Assembly (NCBI RefSeq): GCF_000467105.1
Contig: NZ_BATI01000005.1
Span: 1 to 64,000, forward strand
DNA: 64,000 nucleotides
Reading direction: 5' to 3'
DNA from: Aquipseudomonas alcaligenes NBRC 14159
Lineage (GTDB): Bacteria; Pseudomonadota; Gammaproteobacteria; Pseudomonadales; Pseudomonadaceae
The notes beneath the pieces are model-generated. The model saw nothing but the letters and a program-made list of their open reading frames with translations, was not told where the DNA came from and made no database searches. The position numbers and the translations under genes are program-made. Numbering within the stretch: the first letter of the stretch is position 1; each line of letters starts with the position of its first letter. Shown here in pieces: positions 57,063 to 64,000 of this stretch.

Positions 57063-57989
57063 TCACTGCGCGCTCTTGGCGTCACCACCCTGCATCGACA
57101 GCGCCACACGCTCGGCGGTGCCCAGGGGAATCTCCCCCACCACGGTAACCATCACGTCACCTTCGGCAGTGCTCATGCGCCGGGATACCACGGCCGTCGG
57201 CCCAAACTGGCTGCGCGCGTCTTCGGCGGCAGCGCCCTGCAGCGGCTCGAGAAAAATACTGAAACGCGCCAGACCGTCACCGTAGAGCAGGTAGGCCACC
57301 GGCTCGGGAGACAGCGGGCTGGTTCTCTCCAGCGCCTGGGTCAACTCGAAACCAGGCGGCACCCAGCCGGCCTGCCAGGACTGCGAAAGACCATCGGGCG
57401 ACTTGTCGAAGCTGACCGGCTTGCAGGCAGCGCTCGGCTGCAGCGCATTTTCATTCTCGAAAGACGCCAGGCTGATGAACTGGAAGCGCTCCAGCAACTG
57501 CCCCTTCTCGTTGATCAGCAACGACTTCAGTGGCAGCGCCGTCTCGTCATCCAGATGCAGCTCGAAGGCGTAGCGATGGCGATCGCGGGGAATCAGCGCC
57601 AGCACGGTAGCGGCGCGACCGGCGACCCGCGAACTGCCCAGCACGCGCAGGTCGTAATGCTGCTGCAGCTGCGCCGCGTTCAGCTCACGAGCCGGCCACT
57701 GCGCCTCGACCGCCTGCCCAGCCAGGGCGTCGGTCATGCACTGCGGTCGGCCGTCGACCCGCAAGACTTCCTGAGCCGGACCATCGAGCTGCAGCAGCCG
57801 CTCGCTGATCCTCTCATCACCACCCTTGTGCCAGACGGCATGGGTGGAGAAGCTGCCGTTACGCTCGTAGATGAAAGTACCCTGAAAACTCTGATGCTCG
57901 GCCTGGGTCAGGCGCTGCAGCCAGCTCTCGGCTGCCTGGACGGGCTGAACCAGACAGCTGCCGAGCATGGCGAGAAGGACGACGCGCAT
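57063..57989 (-). CDS. mucB: Sigma factor AlgU regulatory protein MucB
   Basis: Periplasmic RseB-type protein of 308 aa that binds the periplasmic tail of MucA and shields it from AlgW. Signal 1-19 (LLAMLGSCLVQPVQA), then the LolA-like N-terminal domain and the C-terminal domain. It follows mucA by eight bases. Confidence 0.93.
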   Translation of the reverse strand: MRVVLLAMLGSCLVQPVQAAESWLQRLTQAEHQSFQGTFIYERNGSFSTHAVWHKGGDERISERLLQLDGPAQEVLRVDGRPQCMTDALAGQAVEAQWPARELNAAQLQQHYDLRVLGSSRVAGRAATVLALIPRDRHRYAFELHLDDETALPLKSLLINEKGQLLERFQFISLASFENENALQPSAACKPVSFDKSPDGLSQSWQAGWVPPGFELTQALERTSPLSPEPVAYLLYGDGLARFSIFLEPLQGAAAEDARSQFGPTAVVSRRMSTAEGDVMVTVVGEIPLGTAERVALSMQGGDAKSAQ

Positions 57990-57997
57990 AGAGGCTC

Positions 57998-58579
57998 TCA
58001 GCGGTTTTCCAGGCTGGCGGCACGGGCATAGGGCAGGACCGAATCATTCCCGCTGGCAGCCGCCTGTTGCGCATGCTGGCGCAGGTAGTTCGGCAGACGC
58101 TGCTCATACCAGCCGGAGGCAGGCTGCTGCACGTTCTGCCGCACCGGCGCGGCGGACTCGGTATAGCCTGCCAGCACCGCCGGCCCCTGCACCTGCGGCA
58201 GGGTCAGACTCGGCTGACCGGCCTGCTGGGCCAACTGAGCACCGGACAGCTCGTCCTGATTGTAGAAACGCACACCGGCCAGAACCGCCAGGGTCACGGA
58301 GGCGGCTACCGCCACGCGCCCGAGGGTGCGCCAGGAGCGCGTTGCGGCAGGCGCAGGCAGCGCCTCTTCGGCCAGCGCGGCGGAAACCGCCGCAGCGATA
58401 TCCAGGCGCGGCTCCAGCAGCTCCTTGTGCATCACCGCGCGGGCAAGCTGGTAGCGCGACCAGGTGCCTCGCAACTCGGCATCGTCGCCGGCGGCAGCCA
58501 GCACTCGACGCAGCTCCAGTTCGTCCGCTTCGTTATCCATCACCGCGGACAGCGATTCCTGCAGGGCTTCACGACTCAT
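57998..58579 (-). CDS. mucA: Anti-sigma factor MucA
   Basis: Inner-membrane anti-sigma factor of 193 aa. The cytoplasmic AlgU-binding domain (about 1-75) is followed by one helix (about 87-105) and the periplasmic MucB-binding tail. Length is normal, so there is no mucA22-type truncation and the strain should be non-mucoid by this gene. ATG 58579. Confidence 0.94.
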   Translation of the reverse strand: MSREALQESLSAVMDNEADELELRRVLAAAGDDAELRGTWSRYQLARAVMHKELLEPRLDIAAAVSAALAEEALPAPAATRSWRTLGRVAVAASVTLAVLAGVRFYNQDELSGAQLAQQAGQPSLTLPQVQGPAVLAGYTESAAPVRQNVQQPASGWYEQRLPNYLRQHAQQAAASGNDSVLPYARAASLENR

Positions 58580-58610
58580 GGCGTTTCCTCTCTTGGCTGT
58601 CGCCGCTGTC

Positions 58611-59192
58611 TCAGGCTTCCTGCAGCAACGGCTGCAGGGCTTTATCGATGGCCTCGCGAGCACGGAAGATCCGTGACCTCACGGTGCCAACCGGACACTG
58701 CATCACATTGGCAATGTCCTCGTAACTCAGACCGTCGAACTCGCGCAGGGTCAGTGCCGTACGCAGGTCTTCCGGCAACTGCTGGATGGTTCGATGCACG
58801 GTGGCCTCGATCTCATCCCGCAACATGGCGCGCTCCGGCGACTCGATGTCCTTCAGGGCGTGGTCGCCCTCGTAGAACTCGGCATCCTCGGCGCTGACAT
58901 CACTGTCCGGCGGTCGGCGACCGCGCGAAACCAGATAGTTCTTCGCCGTGTTGATGGCGATGCGGTACAGCCAGGTGTAGAACGCACTGTCACCACGGAA
59001 GTTGCCCAACGCCCGGTAGGCCTTGATGAACGCTTCCTGGGCGACATCCTGCGCCTCATGACTGTCATGTACGAAACGCACCACCAGACCGAGAATCTTG
59101 TGCTGGTACTTGAGCACCAGCAGGTCGAAGGCTCGTTTGTCGCCCCGCTGCACACGCTCGACCAGCTGCTGATCGTCTTCCTGGGCTAGCAT
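58611..59192 (-). CDS. algU: ECF sigma factor AlgU (RpoE)
   Basis: Extracytoplasmic stress sigma factor of 193 aa. Region 2 (about 20-90, QHKILGLVVRFVHDSHEAQDVAQEAFIKAYRALGNFRGDSAFYTWLYRIAINTAKN) and region 4 (about 130-185, LPEDLRTALTLREFDGLSYEDIANVMQCPVGTVRSRIFRAREAI) are complete. It controls envelope stress and alginate genes. ATG 59192 follows GAGGAGTATTC. It carries an autoregulatory promoter upstream. Confidence 0.96.
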   Translation of the reverse strand: MLAQEDDQQLVERVQRGDKRAFDLLVLKYQHKILGLVVRFVHDSHEAQDVAQEAFIKAYRALGNFRGDSAFYTWLYRIAINTAKNYLVSRGRRPPDSDVSAEDAEFYEGDHALKDIESPERAMLRDEIEATVHRTIQQLPEDLRTALTLREFDGLSYEDIANVMQCPVGTVRSRIFRAREAIDKALQPLLQEA

Positions 59193-59417
59193 GAATACTC
59201 CTCGTTCGTCTCGGAGGGGGTCAGCATCGTCCAGTCTGTCGGTCTGCCAAGATAGACTCGGGCGCTGTGCAAAAGTTCTCCCCTCCGAACAAGCTTCGCG
59301 AGGCCGTCGAGGCCTACGCAAAACGGAGCAGTGGCTGGGTCCAGCCACTGCCTGAATGATCCTTGCAGCCGACCCACTGACCGCCCATGAAGGGTAGCCA
59401 TGATGTCGACAACTTCC

Positions 59418-59445
59418 TTTGGAACCTGAGTGACTAAGAAAGTTC
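59418..59445 (-). promoter_or_regulatory. AlgU-dependent promoter of algU
   Basis: On the minus strand GAACTT (59445-59440), 16 bases, then TCCAAA (59423-59418). It fits the AlgU/RpoE consensus GAACTT-N16/17-TCnnA. The start would be near 59411, about 220 bases before the ATG. Confidence 0.75.
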
Positions 59446-59477
59446 CGATTCGCATTATTGCGTCATAAGCCTGGCTA

Positions 59478-59504
59478 TTGTGCGCATCACCCCCTCTATA
59501 TACT
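59478..59504 (+). promoter_or_regulatory. Weak promoter candidate for nadB
   Basis: TATACT at 59499-59504 is a good -10, but TTGTGC at 59478-59483 is only 15 bases upstream. It lies back to back with the algU promoter. Confidence 0.35.
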
Positions 59505-59544
59505 AGGTGACGCCATTTCGACTCCCCCGCGGAACCAGCAGTAG

Positions 59545-61161
59545 ATGAGCCAACACTATCAGCATGACGTCCTGGTCATCGGCAGCGGCGCTGCCGGCCT
59601 AACCCTGGCCCTGACCCTGCCCGCGCACCTGCGTATCGCCGTGCTGAGCAAGGGCGACCTGGCCAACGGCTCCACCTACTGGGCCCAGGGCGGCGTGGCG
59701 GCCGTGCTGGATGACGCCGACACCGTCGAATCCCATGTCGCCGACACCCTCAACGCCGGTGGCGGCCTGTGCCGCGAGGATGCCGTACGCTTCACCGTCG
59801 AGCACAGCCGCGAAGCCATCCAGTGGCTGATCGAACAGGGCGTGCCCTTCACCCGTGACGACGAGCAGGAGCGCGAGGACGGCGGTTTCGAGTTCCACCT
59901 CACCCGCGAGGGCGGCCATAGCCACCGGCGCATCATCCACGCCGCCGATGCCACGGGCGCCGCGATCTTCAACACCCTGCTGCAGCAGACCCGCCAGCGC
60001 GCCAATATCGAACTGCAGGAACAGCGGGTGGCGGTCGACCTGATCACCGAGCGCAAGCTCGGCCTGCCCGGTCAGCGCTGCGTCGGCGCCTATGTGCTCA
60101 ACCGCACCAGCGGCGAAGTCGATACCTACCACGCGCGCTTCGTCATCCTCGCCACCGGCGGCGCGGCCAAGGTCTACCTCTATACCAGCAACCCGGACGG
60201 CGCCAGCGGCGACGGCATCGCCATGGCCTGGCGCGCCGGCTGCCGGGTCGGCAACCTGGAATTCAACCAGTTCCACCCGACCTGCCTGTACCACCCGCAG
60301 GCCAAGAGCTTCCTGGTCACCGAGGCCCTGCGCGGCGAAGGCGCGCACCTCAAGCTGCCCAACGGCGAACGCTTCATGGAGCGCTTCGACCCGCGCGCCG
60401 AGCTGGCTCCGCGCGACATCGTCGCCCGCGCCATCGACCACGAGATGAAGCGCCTAGGTATCGACTGCGTGTACCTCGACATCAGCCACAAGCCGGCCGA
60501 ATTCGTGAAGTCGCACTTCCCCACCGTCTATGAGCGCTGCCTGACGTTCGGCATCGACATCACCCGCCAGCCCATTCCGGTGGTGCCGGCGGCGCACTAC
60601 ACCTGCGGCGGCGTGGTCGTCGACCAGCACGGCCACACCGACGTGCCCGGCCTGTACGCCATCGGCGAGACCAGCTTCACCGGCCTGCATGGCGCCAACC
60701 GCATGGCCAGCAACTCGCTGCTCGAATGCTTCGTCTACGCCCGCTCGGCCGCCCAGGACATCGTCGCGCAGCTGGACCGCGTGCCGATGCTGCAGGAGCT
60801 GCCGACCTGGGACGCCAGCCAGGTAACCGACTCTGATGAGGACGTGATCATCGCGCACAACTGGGACGAGCTGCGGCGCTTCATGTGGGACTATGTCGGC
60901 ATCGTGCGCACCAACAAGCGTCTGCAGCGCGCCCAGCACCGGGTGCGCCTGCTGCTCGACGAGATCGACGAGTTCTATTCCAACTACAAGGTCAGCCGCG
61001 ATCTGATCGAGCTGCGCAACCTGGCCCAGGTCGCCGAGCTGATGATCGAGTCGGCCATGCTGCGCCGCGAGAGCCGCGGCCTGCATTACACCCTGGACTA
61101 TCCGGACCTGCTGCCCGAGGCCCGCGACACTATCCTGGCGCCGCCCACCTACGCCGGCTGA
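59545..61161 (+). CDS. nadB: L-aspartate oxidase
   Basis: FAD enzyme of 538 aa that makes iminoaspartate for NAD synthesis. [13 protein letters not shown] (11-23) is the dinucleotide fold, [20 protein letters not shown] near 374-393 the flavin/substrate region, and the helical C-terminal domain is complete. It is divergent from algU as in P. aeruginosa. Its end overlaps ygfX by 32 bases. Confidence 0.96.
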   Translation: MSQHYQHDVLVIGSGAAGLTLALTLPAHLRIAVLSKGDLANGSTYWAQGGVAAVLDDADTVESHVADTLNAGGGLCREDAVRFTVEHSREAIQWLIEQGVPFTRDDEQEREDGGFEFHLTREGGHSHRRIIHAADATGAAIFNTLLQQTRQRANIELQEQRVAVDLITERKLGLPGQRCVGAYVLNRTSGEVDTYHARFVILATGGAAKVYLYTSNPDGASGDGIAMAWRAGCRVGNLEFNQFHPTCLYHPQAKSFLVTEALRGEGAHLKLPNGERFMERFDPRAELAPRDIVARAIDHEMKRLGIDCVYLDISHKPAEFVKSHFPTVYERCLTFGIDITRQPIPVVPAAHYTCGGVVVDQHGHTDVPGLYAIGETSFTGLHGANRMASNSLLECFVYARSAAQDIVAQLDRVPMLQELPTWDASQVTDSDEDVIIAHNWDELRRFMWDYVGIVRTNKRLQRAQHRVRLLLDEIDEFYSNYKVSRDLIELRNLAQVAELMIESAMLRRESRGLHYTLDYPDLLPEARDTILAPPTYAG

Positions 61162-61582
61162 ACTTCAGCCGCACGCGCAGGCGCCGGTGCGCCTCGCGGG
61201 TCAGCGCATCACGCGGGATACACAAGCCGCGCACGCGGCGCTCACCGACCAGGCGAAAACGCAGCACCACGGCGAGCGGCAGCGCCAGGCTGTCCGGCCG
61301 CAGCTGCACCGGCTGCCAACCATTGCGCGCGCTGAACAGCTGCCAGCCCTCCTCGTCCCGGCGCAGACCGGTGAAGGCCGACGGGTGACGCAGCAGAATC
61401 TGCCGCGGCAACGTCCAGGCCGCATGCGCCACGCAGGCGAGCACGCCGAGCGCAGCGGCCCAGGCAGGCAGATCGATGACCAGCAGGGTGAACAGCGCCA
61501 GGCCCAGCGCCGCCAGGTAGAGCGTCAGCAGCAGGCACGAGGCCTGCCAGTGACATTCGAAGTGCTTACTTGGGCTGGACAC
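61130..61582 (-). CDS. YgfX-family inner-membrane protein
   Basis: Protein of 150 aa with two N-terminal helices (about 16-60) and a cytoplasmic domain ([41 protein letters not shown]). The YgfX family lies next to sdhE in gamma-proteobacteria; in E. coli it has been described as the toxin-like partner of SdhE (CptA). It overlaps sdhE by 17 bases. Confidence 0.78.
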   Translation of the reverse strand: MSSPSKHFECHWQASCLLLTLYLAALGLALFTLLVIDLPAWAAALGVLACVAHAAWTLPRQILLRHPSAFTGLRRDEEGWQLFSARNGWQPVQLRPDSLALPLAVVLRFRLVGERRVRGLCIPRDALTREAHRRLRVRLKFSRRRWAAPG

Positions 61583-61820
61583 GGTCCAGGATCATGCGAA
61601 CCATGCGGCGCAGATCGGCATCCTCGGGCTCGCCACGCTGCATGAACCAGCCGAACATGTCCTGATCCTCGCACTCCAGCAGCTTGCGGTAGCGCGCCTG
61701 ATCCTCGGCATCCAGGCTGGGGTAGACCTCCTTGACAAAGGGCACCAGCAGCACATCCAGCTCCAGCATGCCGCGGCGGCTATGCCAGAAGAGTCGGTTC
61801 AGTTCGGTCGCGTCGGCCAT
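61566..61820 (-). CDS. sdhE: FAD assembly factor SdhE
   Basis: Small factor of 84 aa that aids covalent flavin attachment to succinate dehydrogenase. [25 protein letters not shown] (10-34) contains the RGxxE flavinylation motif. ATG 61820; the longer frame has no support. It is next to ygfX, its usual partner. Confidence 0.93.
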   Translation of the reverse strand: MADATELNRLFWHSRRGMLELDVLLVPFVKEVYPSLDAEDQARYRKLLECEDQDMFGWFMQRGEPEDADLRRMVRMILDRVQPK

Positions 61821-61939
61821 ACGCCAGGCTCCTGTGCAAAGGGGCGCAGTATAACGGCGCACGGCGCGCTCGGCACCCGCTGACAAGGCGCCGGACGGCC
61901 TCTATGATGACGACCTGACTTATTGACCAGCGATCGCCC

Positions 61940-62881
61940 ATGGCCGACTCCGCCTTCTTCACCCCGCTCAACCACGAAGCCCTGCTCGCCGTACGCGGCC
62001 CGGACGCTGCCAAGTTCCTCCAGGGCCAGCTCACCTGCAACCTCAACTATCTCGACGAACGGACCTCCAGCCTGGGGGCTCGCTGCACGCCCAAGGGCCG
62101 CATGATCTCCAGCTTCCGCATCGTCCAGGAAGGCGACGGCTACCTGCTGGCGCTGGCCAGCGAACTGCTCGAAGCGCAACTGACGGATTTGAAGAAATAC
62201 GCGGTGTTCTCCAAGTCCAGCCTGGCCGACGAATCCGCCGTCTGGGCCCGCTTCGGCCTCAGCGGCGGCGATGGTGCGCTGGTGAGTCTCGGCCTGGACC
62301 TGCCGCAGCAGCCTGACGCGGTGGCCCGCGCCAACGGCCTGATCGCCATCCGCCTGCCCGGCGGCCGTGCCGAACTGTGGGCCCCGGCCGCCCAGGCCGA
62401 CAGCCTGCAGGCTCGCCTGGCCGCCCAGCTGCCGGAAGCCCCGCTCAACGACTGGCTGCTCGGCCAGGTGCGCGCCGGCATCGGCCAGGTATTCGGCGCA
62501 ACCCGCGAGCTGTTCATCCCGCAGATGATCAACCTGCAGGCGGTCGGTGGCGTCAGCTTCAAGAAGGGCTGCTACACCGGCCAGGAAATCGTCGCGCGCA
62601 TGCAGTACCTCGGCAAGCTCAAGCGCCGCCTGCAGCGGCTGAGCCTGGCCCAGGGCGAACTGCCGGCCGTGGGCAGCGAACTGTTCTCGCCAGTGCACGG
62701 CTCCAGCGTCGGTGAAGTGGTGCTGGCGGCGGGTAACGGTGACGGCGCCGAGCTGCTGGCGGTACTCCAGGAAGATGCCGTCGCCAATGGCCGTATCCAC
62801 CTGGGCAGTCCCGAGGGCCCGAGCCTCGACCTGCTGGAACTGCCCTACCAGCTGGACGCAGATCGCGAAATCCAGCGCTAA
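61940..62881 (+). CDS. ygfZ: Folate-binding YgfZ/GcvT-type iron-sulfur protein
   Basis: Tetrahydrofolate-binding protein of 313 aa that helps maintain iron-sulfur enzymes. The diagnostic KGCYTGQEIVARMQYLGKLKRRL (about 212-234) is present. GcvT-like fold without the aminomethyl site. Divergent from sdhE. Confidence 0.9.
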   Translation: MADSAFFTPLNHEALLAVRGPDAAKFLQGQLTCNLNYLDERTSSLGARCTPKGRMISSFRIVQEGDGYLLALASELLEAQLTDLKKYAVFSKSSLADESAVWARFGLSGGDGALVSLGLDLPQQPDAVARANGLIAIRLPGGRAELWAPAAQADSLQARLAAQLPEAPLNDWLLGQVRAGIGQVFGATRELFIPQMINLQAVGGVSFKKGCYTGQEIVARMQYLGKLKRRLQRLSLAQGELPAVGSELFSPVHGSSVGEVVLAAGNGDGAELLAVLQEDAVANGRIHLGSPEGPSLDLLELPYQLDADREIQR

Positions 62882-62991
62882 ACGAAAAAGCTGATGCATG
62901 ATCCCGGGCAAACGCGGTACAACCCGGACAGACCCGAACACAGTCCGCCTCAGCGCCTAAACTGAGGCGGTCGAGCGACCCGAGAAGCGAA

Positions 62992-63828
62992 ATGAGCAAG
63001 CTTGCCGAGAAAGTCCAGGAAGAACTGATCCAGGCCATCGAGAACGATGAGCTGGTGCTGCCGACCCTGCCCGAAGTGGCGCTCAAGGTACGCGAGGCGG
63101 CGGAAGACCCGAACATCAGCATCCCGACCCTGAGCAAGGTGATCGGTAACGACGCGGCCCTCACCGCGCGCATCATCAAGGTGGTGAACAGTCCGCTGCT
63201 GCGCACCAGCAAGGAAATCACCGACATCCAGATGGCCGTCAGCCGCCTGGGCATCAACTACACCTGCAACCTGGCCACCGGCCTGGCCATGGAGCAGATG
63301 TTCCAGGCCACCAGCGATGTGGTCGACCGCAAGATGCGCGAGGTGTGGAACAAAAGCACCGAGATCGCCGGCATCTGCCACGTCCTGTGCCGCCACTACA
63401 CCAAGCTGATGCCCGACCAGGCCACCCTGGCCGGCCTGGTGCACCAGATCGGCGTGCTGCCGATCCTCACCTATGCCGAAGAGAACAACGCGCTGCTGGC
63501 CGACTCGATCAGCCTCAACCACGTGATCGAGAAGATCCACCCGATCATCGGCGACCGCATCCTGCGTGCCTGGGAGTTCCCCGAGCCGATCGCCATCGTG
63601 CCCAGCCAGCACCTGAACTTCAGCCGCAACTCGGCCAAGGCCGACTACGTGGATATCGTCCAGGTCGCCACCTTGCAGAGCTACCTGGGCAGCGAGCACC
63701 CCTACACCCAGCTGGACTGGAGCCAGATTCCGGCCTTTGCCAAGCTCGGCCTTGACCCGAATGTCGACATGCAGGCCGACGAAGATCTCTCCGCCGCCAT
63801 GGAAGCGGCCACCAGCATGCTGCAGTGA
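62992..63828 (+). CDS. HDOD-domain signalling protein
   Basis: Cytoplasmic protein of 278 aa with one HDOD domain (about 20-215, LPTLPEVALKVREAAEDPNISIPTLSKVIGNDAALTARIIKVVNSP). HDOD is an HD-like fold with no metal site here, so it is probably a regulatory, not enzymatic, domain. No receiver or GGDEF domain. Signal unknown. Confidence 0.88.
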   Translation: MSKLAEKVQEELIQAIENDELVLPTLPEVALKVREAAEDPNISIPTLSKVIGNDAALTARIIKVVNSPLLRTSKEITDIQMAVSRLGINYTCNLATGLAMEQMFQATSDVVDRKMREVWNKSTEIAGICHVLCRHYTKLMPDQATLAGLVHQIGVLPILTYAEENNALLADSISLNHVIEKIHPIIGDRILRAWEFPEPIAIVPSQHLNFSRNSAKADYVDIVQVATLQSYLGSEHPYTQLDWSQIPAFAKLGLDPNVDMQADEDLSAAMEAATSMLQ

Positions 63829-63992
63829 GACCGGGGCGACCCTCCGTCGCCCACCCCACCCCACCCCGGCAAGGCTGATCCTGACTAGACTGCAAGCAAG
63901 CCCGGCGTGCGCCGGGCGGCGTCAACGGAAGTACGCCACGGCCCCAAAGGAATCGGGGTCGCAATGCTGGGTTCTGGGTAAGGGAATATCTC

Positions 63993-64000
63993 ATGCGCCT
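63993..64000 (+). CDS. Start of a gene cut by the window edge
   Basis: AAGGGAATATCTC then ATGCGCCT at the end of the window. Only two codons are visible, so no product can be assigned. Confidence 0.4.

Overview
The window reads as a high-GC Pseudomonas chromosome from the P. aeruginosa / P. alcaligenes side of the genus. The evidence is the intact algU-mucA-mucB-mucD-lepA-lepB-rnc-era-recO-pdxJ block divergent from nadB, with ygfX/sdhE, ygfZ and an HDOD gene behind it; rstA/rstB beside nrdA-nrdB; an OprO/OprP-type phosphate porin; and a ppyR-nnrS pair. I see no rRNA, tRNA, CRISPR array or complete insertion sequence. Most of the window is core or conserved accessory chromosome. The clearest foreign stretch is an AT-rich HEAT-repeat gene followed by a repeat mosaic (about 22.0-24.6 kb).

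Layout: 0-10 kb holds a DEAD-box helicase, a queuosine-precursor transporter behind a likely preQ1 riboswitch, small redox and membrane genes, azoR with a LysR-type operator candidate, a LysR gene, a hydrolase, ppiA, and a tight five-gene minus-strand operon (PH-like, SH3-like, small tyrosine phosphatase, membrane peptide, DUF482). 10.3-16.8 kb holds an OprO-like porin behind a Pho-box candidate, a HvfABCD/Buf-type cluster (Cys-rich EGKCG precursor, MNIO enzyme, DUF2063 partner, DoxX membrane protein) behind an ECF-type promoter, and the RstAB two-component system. 16.8-22 kb holds nrdA and nrdB with NrdR and DnaA sites upstream and three hairpins between the genes. 22-24.6 kb is the AT-rich island. 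24.7-40.6 kb is a patchwork of methyltransferases, rlhA, a MerR/ygiN/mdaB quinone module, ppyR-nnrS with an ANR/DNR box, ppiC, a ribosome hibernation factor, a yebC paralogue and small unknowns. 40.6-49.3 kb holds a zinc phospholipase C-like protein, an FHA / Ser-Thr kinase / PP2C set, endA, a cold-shock gene, a diguanylate cyclase and an orphan solute-binding protein. 49.3-64 kb is the conserved pdxJ-to-algU operon group, nadB, sdhE/ygfX, ygfZ and HDOD.

The most interesting system is the MNIO cluster at 11.8-14.4 kb. Its precursor gene (14018-14347) has no usable start codon as read: the expected ATG appears to lack its G, so a start-based gene caller would miss it. The family is known to make Cys-derived oxazolone/thioamide, copper-binding peptides. 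The notable points here are the six-Cys EGKCG-type ladder, the ECF-type promoter with no sigma gene nearby, and the broken start.
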